Assembly: GCA_965153355.1 (NCBI GenBank)
Contig: OZ231127.1
Coordinates: forward strand, 93,868,001 to 93,932,000
Origin: Flaccisagitta enflata
Lineage: Eukaryota > Chaetognatha > Sagittoidea > Aphragmophora
DNA: 64,000 nt
Direction: 5' to 3'
Below are positions 35,299 through 47,579 of this stretch, piece by piece (position 1 is the first letter of the stretch; the number at the start of each line of letters is the position of its first letter). Made by a program: the position numbers and the translations under genes. The notes below the pieces were generated by a model that worked only from the letters and a program-made list of their open reading frames with translations, did no database searches and had not been told where the DNA came from.

Positions 35299-35415
35299 TT
35301 ACAGTTCCTTCAGATTGTGGTAATTAATTTCCTTTGTTAACAATAACAGAATTTTGCCAATAAAAGAAAAATATTGTTGGTCCTTTGAAATCCGTAAGAA
35401 TGGGATTTAACTGTA
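35299..35415. mobile_element. Family H MITE, shortened
   Basis: TA-CAGTTCCTTCAG at the left and ATGGGATTTAACTGTA at the right, with AACAATAACAGAATTTTGCC inside. Confidence 0.6.
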
Positions 35416-36058
35416 TCTATTTCTATATCTATTTCTCCTGACCTGCTAACTGCAGGATCAAAAGGAGGGAGTAAAAGGGGAGAGGTAATTTCAGAGGCGC
35501 GGTTGTTTTGGCTAAGTACTTCAAAGAATGACAGGGGGTAGGTGAAACTTCATGTAAGCAAGACATTGTATTTATATTTCTATATTTGATAACCCGGCCT
35601 GATATTTACAGTGGTCAGTGTTATTCATAAAGTTCAAGTTGGCAAATGTAAATCCTTTCGCGACAAAGAGCGATGTCAAGGACTCAGGGTGGTGACCTCG
35701 ATCATGAATGACAGCCCATTAGTTAAGGCACATGTCCAATGAAGTTTGTTGAAAGCTCAATCGTGATTGAGAGCCCATTAGTGATGGCAAATATGCAATA
35801 CAGTTTGATGAAGGCTGGTAACCTCAATCTTCAGTGGCACCAAGGGAAATCATGTCTCATCAAATCAAGCAGAAATACATACTTCCCTTTATAATATCAT
35901 ACGCAAACGGATGTTCATTTCCTTCTTAAGTACTTCTGTCATCTGGCAAAACATCCTTGTTCATCGTCATATTATCTTTGCTCATTCGTGTTATCTGTTT
36001 TGGTGATGCTTTGTTTTTCTCTTACTGTGTCTCTGTCTCTGTCTCACTCTCTTTTGTA

Positions 36059-39000
36059 CGTTGAAACTGGAGAACAAACAAATTTCAAGCGTTGCTTTGT
36101 CTCTCTCTTAATCTGTCTCTGTCTCTGTTTTTCACTCTGTGTCTATCTCTGTTTTGCAGGTTGAAACGGTTCAACTGGAGAACAACCGAATTTCACCCAT
36201 TGCTTTGTCTATCTCTTAATCTGTCTCTGTCTCTGTTTTTCACTCTTTGTCTATCTCTGTTTTGCAGGTTGAAACGGTTCAACTGGAGAACAACCGAATT
36301 TCACGCGTTGCTTTGTCTATCTCTTATTCTGTCTCTGTCTCTGTTTTTCACTCTTTGTCTATCTCTGTTTTGCAGGTTGAAACGGTTCAACTGGAGAACA
36401 ACCGAATTTCACCCATTGCTTTGTCTATCTCTTAATCTGTCTCTGTCTCTGTTTTTCACTCTGTGTCTATCTCTGTTTTGCAGGTTGAAACGGTTCAACT
36501 GGAGAACAACCGAATTTCACGCGTTGCTTTATCTCTCTCTTAATCTGTCTCTGTCTCTGTTTTTCACTCTGTGTCTATCTCTGTTTTGCAGGTTGAAACG
36601 GTTCAACTGGAGAACAACCGAATTTCACCCATTGCTTTGTCTATCTCTTAATCTGTCTCTGTCTCTGTTTTTCACTCTGTGTCTATCTCTGTTTTGCAGG
36701 TTGAAACGGTTCAACTGGAGAACAACCGAATTTCACCCATTGCTTTGTCTATCTCTTAATCTGTCTCTGTCTCTGTTTTTCACTCTGTCTTCATCTCTGT
36801 ATTGCAGGTTGAAACGGTTCAACTGGAGAACAACCGAATTTCACACGTTGCTTTGTCTATCTCTTAATCTGTCTCTGTCTCTGTTTTTCACTCTTTGTCT
36901 ATCTCTGTTTTGCAGGTTGAAACGGTTCAACTGGAGAACAACCGAATTTCACGCGTTGCTTTGTCTATCTCTTTTTCTGTCTCTGTCTCTGTTTTTCACT
37001 CTGTCTTCATCTCTGTATTGCAGGTTGAAACGGTTCAACTGGAGAACAACCGAATTTCACCCATTGCTTTGTCTATCTCTTAATCTGTCTCTGTCTCTGT
37101 TTTTCACTCTGTCTCTGTCTCTGTTTTGCAGGTTGCAACGGTTCAACTGGAGAACAACCGAATTTCAAGCGTTGCTTTGTCTCTTTCTTAATCTGTCTCT
37201 GTCTCTGTTTTTCACTCTGTCTCTGTCTCTGTTTTGCAGGTTGAAACGGTTCAACTGGAGAACAACCGAATTTCACGCGTTGCTTTGTCTATCTCTTAAT
37301 CTGTCTCTGTCTCTGTTTTTCACTCTGTCTCTGTCTCTGTTTTGCAGGTTGAAACGGTTCAACTGGAGAACAACCGAATTTCACGCGTTGCTTTGTCTAT
37401 CTCTTAATCTGTCGCTGTCTCTGTTTTTCACTCTGTTTCTATCTCTGTTTTTGCAGGTTGAAACGGTTCAACTGGAGAACAACCGAATTTCACGCGTTGC
37501 TTTGTCTATCTCTTTTTCTGTCTCTGTCTCTGTTTTTAACTCTGTCTCTATCTTTTGCAGGTTGAAACAATTCAACTGGAGAACAACCGAATTTCACGCG
37601 TTGCTTTGTCTATCTCTTAATCTGTCTCTGTCTCTGTTTTTCACTCTGTCTCTGTCTCTGTTTTGCAGGTTGAAACGGTTCAACTGGAGAACAACCGAAT
37701 TTTACGCGTTGCTTTGTCTCTGTTTTTAATTCTGTCTCTGTCTCTGTTTTTTACTCTGTCTCTGTCTCTGTTTTGCAGGTTGAAACGGTTCAACTGGAGA
37801 ACAACCAAATTTCACGCGTTGTTTTGTCTCTCTCTTAATCTGTCTCTGTCTCTGTTTTTCACTCTGTTTCTATCTCTGTTTTTGCAGGTTGAAACGGTTC
37901 AACTGGAGAACAACCGAATTTCACGCGTTGCTTTGTCTATCTCTTTTTCTGTCTCTGTCTCTGTTTTTAACTCTGTCTCTGTCTCTGTTTTGCAGGTTGA
38001 AACGGTTCAACTGGAGAACAACCGAATTTCACGCGTTGCTTTGTCTGTCTCTTATTCCGTCTCTGTCTCTGTTTTTCACTCTGTCTCTGTCTCTGTTTTG
38101 CAGGTTGAAACGGTTCAACTGGAGAACAACCGAATTTCACGCGTTGCTTTGTCTATCTCTTAATCTGTCTCTGTCTCTGTTTTTCACTCTGTCTCTGTCT
38201 CTGTTTTGCAGGTTGAAACGGTTCAACTGGAGAACAACCGAATTTTACGCGTTGCTTTGTCTATCTCTTTTTCTGTCTCTGTCTCTGTTTTTAACTCTGT
38301 CTCTATCTTTTGCAGGTTGAAACGGTTCAACTGGAGAACAACCGAATTTCACGCGTTGCTTTGTCTATCTCTTAATCTGTCTCTGTCTCTGTTTTTCACT
38401 CTGTCTCTATCTTTTGCAGGTTGAAACAGTTCAACTGGAGAACAACCGAATTTCACGTGTTGCTTTGTCTATCTCCTCATCTGTCTCTGTCTCTGTCTCT
38501 GTTTTTATTTCTGTCTCTGTCTCACTCCCTTTTGCAGGTTGAAACGGTTCAACTGGAGAACAACCGAATTTCACGCGTTGCTTTGTCTATCTCTTAATCT
38601 GTCTCTGTCTCTGTTTTTCACTCTGTCTCTGTCTCTGTTTTGCAGGTTGAAACGGTTCAACTGGAGAACAACCGAATTTCACGCGTTGCTTTGTCTATCT
38701 CTTAATCTGTCTCTGTCTCTGTTTTTCACTCTGTCTCTGTCTCTGTTTTGCAGGTTGAAAAGGTTCAACTGGAGAACAACCGAATTTCACGCGTTGCTTT
38801 GTCTATCTCTTAATCTGTCGCTGTCTCTGTTTTTCACTCTGTCTTGGTCTCTGTTTTGCAGGTTGAAACGGTTCAACTGGAGAACAACCGAATTTCACGC
38901 GTTGCTTTGTCTATCTCTTAATCTGTCTCTGTCTCTGTTTTTCACTCTGTCTCTGTCTCTGTTTTGCAGGTTGAAACGGTTCAACTGGAGAACAACCGAA

Positions 39001-42000
39001 TTTTACGCGTTGCTTTGTCTATCTCTTATTCTGTCTCTGTCTCTGTTTTTCACTCTGTCTCTGTCTCTGTTTTGCAGGTTGAAACGGTTCAACTGGAGAA
39101 CAACCAAATTTCACGCGTTGTTTTGTCTCTCTCTTAATCTGTCTCTGTCTCTGTTTTTCACTCTGTTTCTATCTCTGTTTTTGCAGGTTGAAACGGTTCA
39201 ACTGGAGAACAACCGAATTTCACGCGTTGCTTTGTCTATCTCTTTTTCTGTCTCTGTCTCTGTTTTTAACTCTGTCTCTGTCTCTGTTTTGCAGGTTGAA
39301 ACAGTTCAACTGGAGAACAACCGAATTTCACGCGTTGCTTTGTCTGTCTCTTATTCCGTCTCTGCCTCTGTTTTTCACTCTGTCTCTGTCTCTGTTTTGC
39401 AGGTTGAAAAGGTTCAACTGGAGAACAACCGAATTTCACGCGTTGCTTTGTCTATCTCTTAATCTGTCTCTGTCTCTGTTTTTCACTCTGTTTCTATCTC
39501 TGTTTTTGCAGGTTGAAACGGTTCAACTGGAGAACAACCTAATTTCACGCGTTGTTTGTCTATCTCTTTTTCTGTCTCTGTCTCTGTTTTTCACTCTGTC
39601 TATCTCTGTCTTTTGCAGGTTGAAACAGTTCAACTGGAGAACAACCGAATTTCACACGTTGCTTTGTCTATCTCTTAATCTGTCTCTGTCTCTGTTTTTC
39701 ACTCTGTCTCTATCTCTGTTTTGCAGGTTGAAACGGTTCAACTGGAGAACAACCGAATTTCACGCGTTGCTTTGTCTATCTCTTATTCTGTCTCTGTCTC
39801 TGTTTTTTACTCTGTCTCTGTCTCTGTTTTGCAGGTTGAAACGGTTCAACTGGAGAACAACCAAATTTCACGCGTTGCTTTGTCTCTCTCTTATTCTGTC
39901 TCTGTCTCTGTTTTTTACTCTGTCTCTGTCTCTGTTTTGCAGGTTGAAACGGTTCAACTGGAGAACAACCGAATTTCACGCGTTGCTTTGTCTCTCTCTT
40001 ATTCTGTCTCTGTCTCTGTTTTTTACTCTGTCTCTGTCTCTGTTTTGCAGGTTGAAACGGTTCAACTGGAGAACAACCGAATGTTTACGCGTTCTGTCTA
40101 TCTTAATCCTCTCTGCTCTGTTTTTCACTCTGTCTCTGTCTCTGTTTTGCAGGTTGAAACAGTTCAACTGGAGAACAACCGATTTTACGCGTTGCTTTGT
40201 CTATCTCTTTTTCTGTCTCTGTCTCTGTTTTTTAACTCTGTCTCTCTGTTTTGCAGGTTGAAACGGTTCAACTGGAGAACAACCGAATTTCACGCGTTGC
40301 TTTGTCTATCTCTTAATCTGTCTCTGTCTCTGTTTTTAACTCTGTCTCTATCTTTTGCAGGTTGAAACAGTTCAACTGGAGAACAACCGAATTTCACTGT
40401 TGCTTTGTCTATCTCATCTGTCTCTGTCTCTGTCTCTGTTTTTATTTCTGTCTCTGTCTCACTCTTTTGCAGGTTGAAACGGTTCAACTGGAGAACAACC
40501 GAATTTCACGCGTTGCTTTGTCTATCTCTTAATCTGTCTCTGTCTCTGTTTTTAACTCTGTCTCTGTCTCTGTTTTGCAGGTTGAAACGGTTCAACTGGA
40601 GAACAACCGAATTTCAAGCGTTGCTGTGTCTATCTCTTAATCTGTCTCTGTCTCTGTTTTTCACTCTGTCTCTGTCTCTGTTTTGCAGGTTGAAAAGGTT
40701 CAACTGGAGAACAACCGATTTCTTGCGTTTGCTTTGTCTATCTCTTAATCTGTCATGTCTCTATTTTTCACTCTGTCTTGGTCTCTGTTTTGCAGGTTGA
40801 AAGCAGTTCAACTGGAGAACAACCGAATTTCACGCGTTGCTTTGTCTATCTCTTAATCTGTCTCTGTCTCTGTTTTCACTCTGTCTCTGTCTCTTTTTGC
40901 AGGTTGAAACGGTTCAACTGGAGAACAACCAATTTACGCTTGCTTTGTCTATCTCTTATTCTGTCTCTGTCTCTGTTTTTCACTCTGTCTCTGTCTCTGT
41001 TTTGCAGGTTGAAACGGTTCAACTGGAGAACAACCAAATTTCACGCGTTGTTTTGTCTCTCTCTTAATCTGTCTCTGTCTCTGTTTTTCACTCTGTTTCT
41101 ATCTCTGTTTTTGCAGGTTGAAACGGTTCAACTGGAGAACAACCGAATTTCACGCGTTGCTTTGTCTATCTCTTTTTCTGTCTCTGTCTCTGTTTTTAAC
41201 TCTGTCTCTGTCTCTGTTTTGCAGGTTGAAACGGTTCAACTGGAGAACAACCGAATTTCACGCGTTGCTTTGTCTGTCTCTTATTCCGTCTCTGCCTCTG
41301 TTTTTCACTCTGTCTCTGTCTCTGTTTTGCAGGTTGAAAAGGTTCAACTGGAGAACAACCGAATTTCACGCGTTGCTTTGTCTATCTCTTAATCTGTCGC
41401 TGTCTCTGTTTTTCACTCTGTTTCTATCTCTGTTTTTGCAGGTTGAAACGGTTCAACTGGAGAACAACCGAATTTCACGCGTTGCTTTGTCTATCTCTTT
41501 TTCTGTCTCTGTCTCTGTTTTTAACTCTGTCTCTATCTTTTGCAGGTTGAAACAATTCAACTGGAGAACAACCGAATTTCACGCGTTGCTTTGTCTATCT
41601 CTTAATCTGTCTCTGTCTCTGTTTTTCACTCTGTCTCTGTCTCTGTTTTGCAGGTTGAAACGGTTCAACTGGAGAACAACCGAATTTCACGCGTTGCTTT
41701 GTCTATCTCTTATTCTGTCTCTGTCTCTGTTTTTCACTCTGTCTCTGTCTCTGTTTTGCAGGTTGAAACGGTTCAACTGGAGAACAACCAAATTTCACGC
41801 GTTGTTTTGTCTCTCTCTTAATCTGTCTCTGTCTCTGTTTTTCACTCTGTTTCTATCTCTGTTTTTGCAGGTTGAAACGGTTCAACTGGAGAACAACCGA
41901 ATTTCACGCGTTGCTTTGTCTATCTCTTTTTCTGTCTCTGTCTCTGTTTTTAACTCTGTCTCTGTCTCTGTTTTGCAGGTTGAAACGGTTCAACTGGAGA

Positions 42001-42948
42001 ACAACCGAATTTCACGCGTTGCTTTGTCTGTCTCTTATTCCGTCTCTGCCTCTGTTTTTCACTCTGTCTCTGTCTCTGTTTTGCAGGTTGAAAAGGTTCA
42101 ACTGGAGAACAACCGAATTTCACGCGTTGCTTTGTCTATCTCTTAATCTGTCTCTGTCTCTTTTTTTCACTCTGTCTCTGTCTCTGTTTTGCAGGTTGAA
42201 ACGGTTCAACTGGAGAACAACCGAATTTTACGCGTTGCTTTGTCTATCTCTTTTTCTGTCTCTGTCTCTGTTTTTAACTCTGTCTCTATCTTTTGCAGGT
42301 TGAAACGGTTCAACTGGAGAACAACCGAATTTCACGCGTTGCTTTGTCTATCTCTTAATCTGTCTCTGTCTCTGTTTTTCACTCTGTTTCTATCTCTGTT
42401 TTTGCAGGTTGAAACGGTTCAACTGGAGAACAACCGAATTTCACGCGTTGCTTTGTCTATCTCTTTTTCTGTCTCTGTCTCTGTTTTTAACTCTGTCTCT
42501 GTCTCTGTTTTGCAGGTTGAAACGGTTCAACTGGAGAACAACCGAATTTTACGCGTTGCTTTGTCTATCTCTTTTTCTGTCTCTGTCTCTGTTTTTAACT
42601 CTGTCTCTATCTTTTGCAGGTTGAAACGGTTCAACTGGAGAACAACCGAATTTCACGCGTTGCTTTGTCTATCTCTTAATCTGTCTCTGTCTCTGTTTTT
42701 CACTCTGTCTCTGTCTCTGTTTTGCAGGTTGAAACGGTTCAACTGGAGAACAACCGAATTTCACGCGTTGCTTTGTCTCTCTCTTATTCTGTCTCTGTCT
42801 CTGTTTTTTCACTCTGTCTCTGTCTCTCTCCCTTTTGCAGGTTGAAACGGTTCAACTGGAGAACAACCGAATTTCACGCGTTGCTTTGTCTATCTCTTAA
42901 TCTGTCGCTGTCTCTGTTCTTAACTCTGTCTCTGTCTCTGTTTTGCAG
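36059..42948 (+). repeat. Array of 3' splice site plus exon 5 start (64 acceptors, 108 bp unit)
   Basis: GCAG|GTTGAAACGGTTCAACTGG or a close variant occurs 64 times from 36160, the last being the true exon 5 start at 42949. A decayed first copy without CAG lies at 36059. Of 63 spacings, 38 are exactly 108 bp (others mainly 104 and 109). Each unit holds: (1) about 60 bases of exon-like sequence (VETVQLENNRISRVALSIS); (2) CTTAATC and TTTTTCAC branch-point-like words; (3) a long CTCTGT pyrimidine tract; (4) TTTTGCAG. No unit has a GTRAGT donor, so none is a complete exon. In the LRR frame most units stop at TAA inside CTCTTAATC. About 25 units read TTTTTC or TTATTC instead and stay open. Confidence 0.95.
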
Positions 42949-43081
42949 GTTGAAACGGTTCAACTGGAGAACAACCGAATTTCACGCATTGCTTTGTCAG
43001 CCTTTTGGGACGTGAATCCCAAGTCAACTCTTTACTTGGGCTTCAACCGTTTGCCTTCACTCTCTAGAGACGTCTTTGAAG
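42949..43081 (+). CDS. LRR protein, exon 5
   Basis: 133 bp: 44 codons plus one base, entered in phase 0 and left in phase 1 at donor GTGAGA. It reads VETVQLENNRISRIALSAFW, then DVNPKSTLYLGFNRLPSLSR and DVFE. With LDQ from exon 4 this gives a repeat of 24-25 residues and the start of the last LRR. It is the only one of the 64 copies that continues past the shared 60 bases into a full exon with a donor. It carries ATTGCT (Ile) where nearly all other copies have GTTGCT (Val). Confidence 0.88.
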
Positions 43082-43510
43082 GTGAGAGACAGGGAGAGAG
43101 AGAGAGAGACAAAGACAGAGACAGAGAGACAGGCCGACAGACAGAAAGACAGACAGACAGACAGACAGACAGCAAAATAATGCCTTTTAGAGGCGCTACA
43201 ATGTTTGCCTTCCTCTCTAGAGATCTTTGAAGGTGAGAGACAGGGAGAGAGAGAGACAAAGACAAAGACAGAGAGAGACAGACAGACCGACGGACAGAAA
43301 GACAGACAGACCAACAGACAGACAGGCAGGCAGGCAGACAGACAATCTGCCTTAGAGGCATACAACCGTTTGCCTTCTTCACTGAAGTTAAGAGAGAGAG
43401 AGAGACACTAAGATAGACAGAGACAGAGAGAGACAGAGAGAGACAAACAGTGAAACATAAAACCATTTGCCTTTTCTCTTGTGAAACGCTTTCGAAGGTA
43501 AAAACGTCGA
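43082..43510 (+). repeat. Decayed donor duplicates of exon 5 with CAGA/GA tracts
   Basis: The exon end TTTGAAG|GTGAGAGACAGGG is repeated at 43226-43245 with CCTTCCTCTCTAGAGATCTT before it. Weaker copies follow near 43360-43390 (CCGTTTGCCTTCTTCACTG, GT lost) and 43463-43500 (CATTTGCCTTTTCTC ... TTCGAAG|GTAAAA). (CAGA)n/(GA)n tracts separate the copies. Confidence 0.75.
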
Positions 43511-43524
43511 TGTGGAAAGAAACA

Positions 43525-43693
43525 AGGCCGGATACACGGCAAGACAGTCGCGGACGGTTGGGCAGGAGCAGTAATGCGAAAACCGCCCGGAATTAAAAAA
43601 TGTGACGGACGGACATACCGACCGACATACCGACCAATCTACCGACCGACCGACCGACGCGGCAAGGTGTAGAGTCGCGTGTCCGCGACTAAA

Positions 43694-43695
<2 letters not shown>
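43525..43695 (+). mobile_element. Family A element
   Basis: AACAAGGCCGGATACACGGC to GTAGAGTCGCGTGTCCGCGA CTAAAAA: perfect terminal hairpin. A (GA)n tract of about 50 bp follows the A tail. Confidence 0.82.
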
Positions 43696-43699
<4 letters not shown>

Positions 43700-43756
<57 letters not shown>

Positions 43757-43786
43757 GAGCGAGAGCGCGAGAGATAGAGAGAGAGT
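43700..43786. repeat. (GA)n / (GAGC)n tract
   Basis: GA dinucleotides with GAGCGAGC interruptions, directly after the family A tail. Confidence 0.93.
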
Positions 43787-44594
43787 CCAGTTGATAGAAA
43801 TTTGGACAGAAACCCGATTGTTGAAATTAGCAACAATTATAATTACGATACGGTCAGACTAACATAAACGAAAACAGACATTCAGACAAGGGAAGAGGTA
43901 AGACAGACCGCCTCACCCTCCTTCCCCCTCCCTCCCCCATCCCTCGAAGAAAAGAACAAAGATTACGAGATTGATTCCGAAGAAAATTGGAAAACCGCAG
44001 AGTTAAAACAAAACAGAACGGAAAACAAAAGAAATCAAAACAAGAAGAGAGAGAAAAAGAAACAACAACATACATCAACAAAAAAAGAGGAAAGAAGAGA
44101 GAAAAAAACATGAGTAATATGACTTTTTGTACAGCGCGAGAGAAACAGAAATGGGGTTGAGACTAAAACGAAACGGACTGTAAAGGAGGCAAAAGAAAAA
44201 CCGAAAAGCAAAAGAGAAAGAAAAGCAAATGGTTTGAGAGAGAACAGCAACGCCCAAAGGCCCGAAAGTCGTGCCCATGGCATAGTAAACATCTCGTTTC
44301 AAATAAATGGCGCGGCTTACAAAAAAATACCCCCCCCCCCACCCCTCTATTCCGTCCCCCACTCCTTACTTCCACTCCCCCTACCACTCTTTTCCATCGC
44401 CCACACCCTCTATTCCGTCTCCCCACCCCTTAATTCCGTCCCCCCCACCACTCACTTCCATCCCTCCCCTTCCTCACTTTCACCTTCACACCCCCCCCCC
44501 CATCGCACCCATGTTCGAGAACCTTACCCCTTTCCCATCCGTTCTACGTGAAATAAAAAGAAAAGGATACAAACATAGGTGGGCCACAATTTTT

Positions 44595-44792
44595 TTTAGT
44601 CGCACGCGACTCTATGACCCACTCTGTCCGTCTGTAGGTCCGTCTGTTGGTTGGTCCATCGGTCGGTCCATCATGCTTAGCTTTTTTTCGCCATTTTACG
44701 TCGTTTTAAGTCATATTAAGACATTCTATGTTTTGTCTTTTAGTCTTGACGACCGCATGCAACTTAGAGGTGTTGGCCTTGTTTCTTGAATG
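44595..44792 (-). mobile_element. Family A element, A' subtype, reverse
   Basis: TTTTTTTAGTCGCACGCGAC, CTATGACCCACTCTGTCCGT, then CTTTTAGTCTTGACGACCGC and GAGGTGTTGGCCTTGTTTC. Confidence 0.72.
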
Positions 44793-44920
44793 GTTCCATG
44801 GCTGTATACATCGAAAGAGCAATAAAGGAAAAGCTACTTATGATTAAGTCAAGCCAAAAAATGGAATGGCTGGACAAGAAGAAAACGGTTCAGAACTATG
44901 GCAGAACTATTGACATTATA

Positions 44921-45096
<176 letters not shown>

Positions 45097-45569
45097 AAAT
45101 GCCCACAAAAACATCATCTCATCTACAAAGAGCGTCAATCCTGAAGCCATGTTTTGATTTTGTGGTGAATTTGTAAATAGAGAAATTGTAAGTCGGGTCT
45201 TGAAAGCGACAGGCGTTGGTGTCAGCTGTCAGCCTTCAGGAAATTGTAGATAAATCGAGGAAAATAATGTATTTGTTGTGGTCGGGGTGTTTCTGGACTG
45301 TGGAGGTGGTTGGGGTGTTTGTGGTGGTGGGGGTGGTGATGGTGAAGCTGAATGGTGGTTATGGTAATGGTGATCACTGATCACTAATAGTGATTTTTTT
45401 GTCGGATGTTAGATGAATGGAGGAACATGGGAAAGGTTGTGGAAGAGAATTAGGGGGAAAGAGCGAAAGATTAAGGAGGAGTGAGGTACAGTGTCTCAAT
45501 TTCAGAGACAAAAGTTTTTTAAAATTTTCTCTTCTTCTCCACAAGACATTTTCTATCTTGGACTAGCAC

Positions 45570-47579
45570 TGTTCTTCCTTATATTTGGAGGATAACCAAT
45601 TGCTCCATTGAGTGAATATGTCTGCTTCACTCAAACTTCAACTTTTGACTTGACTTTATCAGGACTTCATTTTTTACCATTCTAACCTATCTCATCAGAT
45701 TGAGCAAAAAATTTTATATGGTTTTTTAAAAGATTAGTTTAATTGGACGATTTTTACAGGTTTTACAGCTATTCTTTTTAAAAAAAAAATTATGTAAAAT
45801 TATATATGAGCGAAGCTTAAAACAGCCATAAAATTTGCAAAAATTAATCAAATAGAATTAAGTTACCTAAATCTATCCTCCAGTCTAGGTCGTCTTTGCT
45901 CCGATCGTACTGAAGTTGGTGTTTAAGTTATAACATAATCATTATTCCTCCTGCTTTTACAGCATCACTTCCTGGTATCATACATTTGGAGGATAACCTT
46001 TTTTTGCGTACCTGTTATCTCTTTTGTCCTCATTCGACTTCTTGCATACAAGTCATAACATAATCATTTCCCTTTCTTCTTTGCAGTGTCCCTTCCTGGC
46101 TCCTTACATTTGGAGGATAACCTATTTCTGTGTACCTGTGATCTCTATTGGCTTTGATCAACTCCTGGCATTTAAGTTATGTCATAATCATTTCCCTTTC
46201 TTCTTTGTAGTGTCCCTTCCTGGTTCCTTATATTTGGAGGATATCCTAGTTCTGTGTACTTGTGATCTTTATTGGCTTCGATCGACTCCTGGCGTTCAAG
46301 TTATGACATAATCATTTCCCTTTCTTCTTTGCAGTGTCCCTTCCTGGCTCCTTACATTTGAGGATAACATATTTCTGTGTACCTGTGATCTCTATTGGCT
46401 TCGATCGACTCCTGGCATTTAAGTTATGACATAATCATTTCCCTTTCTTCTTTGCAGTGTCCCTTCCTGGTTCCTTACATTTGGAGGATAACCTAGTTCT
46501 GTGAACTTGTGATCTTTATTGGCTGTGATCGACTCCTGGCGTTCAAGTTATGACATAATCATTTCCCTTTCCTCTATGCAGTGTCCCTTCCTGGCTCCTT
46601 ACATTTGGAGGACAACCTATTTCTGTGTACCTGTGATCTCTATTGGCTTCGATCGACTCCTGGCATTTAAGTTATGTCATAATCATTTCCCTTTCTTCTT
46701 TGCAGTGTCCCTTCCTGGTTCCTTACATTTGGAGGATAACCTAGTTCTGTGAACTTGTGATCTTTATTGGCTGTGATCGACTCCTGGCGTTCAAGTTATG
46801 ACATAATCATTTCCCTTTCCTCTATGCAGTGTCCCTTCCTGGCTCCTTACATTTGGAGGATAACCTATTTCTGTGTACCTGTGATCTCTATTGGCTTCGA
46901 TCGACTCCTGGCGTTCAAGTTATGACATAATCATTTCCCTTTCTTTTTTGCAGTGTCCCTTCCTGGCTCCTTACATTTGAAGGGTAACCTATTTCTGTGT
47001 ACCTGTGATCTCTATTGGCTTCGATCGACTCCGGGCATTCATATCATTACATAACTATCTTTTTTACTTTCTTTTTTCAGTGTCTCTTCCTGGCTCCTTA
47101 CATTTGGAGGATAACCTATTTCTGTGTACCTGTGATCTCTATTGGCTTCGATCGACTCCTGGCATTTAAGTTATGTCATAATCATTTCCCTTTCTTCTTT
47201 GCAGTGTCCCTTCCTGGTTCCTTACATTTGGAGGATAACCTAGTTCTGTGAACTTGTGATCTTTATTGGCTGTGATCGACTCCTGGCGTTCAAGTTATGA
47301 CATAATCATTTCCCTTTCCTCTATGCAGTGTCCCTTCCTGGCTCCTTACATTTGGAGGATAACCTATTTCTGTGTACCTGTGATCTCTATTGGCTTCGAT
47401 CGACTCCTGGCGTTCAAGTTATGACATAATCATTTCCCTTTCTTCTTTGCAGTGTCCCTTCCTGGCTCCTTACATTTGGAGGATAACCTATTTCTGTGTA
47501 CCTGTGATCTCTATTGGCTTCGATCGACTCCGGGCATTCATATCATTACATAACTATCTTTTTTACTTTCTTTTTTCAG
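45570..47579 (+). repeat. Array of 3' splice site plus exon 6 start (about 15 copies, 124 bp unit)
   Basis: Thirteen acceptors followed by TGTCCCTTCCTGGCTCC or close variants start at 46087, 46211, 46335, 46458, 46582, 46706, 46830, 46954, 47081, 47205, 47329, 47453 and 47580 (the true exon). Nine of the twelve spacings are exactly 124. Two older copies lie at 45963 and about 45570. The copied exon part covers the LRR C-terminal cap start (SLPGSLHLEDNLFLCTCDLY, then WLRSTPGVQ) and runs into ATGACATAA, a stop in the gene frame. No copy but the last has exon sequence beyond GGCGTTCAAGT or a donor. Confidence 0.94.

Larger units (their letters stand above)
35178..42948 (+). other. 7.8 kb intron between exons 4 and 5
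   Basis: The first 880 bp hold a donor duplicate, a family H element and unique sequence. From 36059 the intron is entirely a tandem array of exon 5 acceptors. Confidence 0.78.

Noticed and set aside
36092-42845. Very long open frames reading LKRFNWRTTEFHALLCLSLN through the 108-bp array
   Set aside because: They are the +1-shifted frame of the acceptor array, open only because 108 is divisible by three. The LRR frame of the same units matches exon 5.
36059-42948. CRISPR-like direct repeat array
   Set aside because: There are no unique spacers; the whole 108-bp unit is repeated, and the context is a eukaryotic intron.
36160-42948. Mutually exclusive exon cluster (Dscam type)
   Set aside because: Units lack donors and differ by few residues, so they cannot be spliced in as separate exons.
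47390-47579. Gene start at the ATG near 47390, giving a 461-residue protein
   Set aside because: That ATG lies within an upstream decoy copy. The true exon begins at the acceptor at 47580 in the phase set by exon 5.
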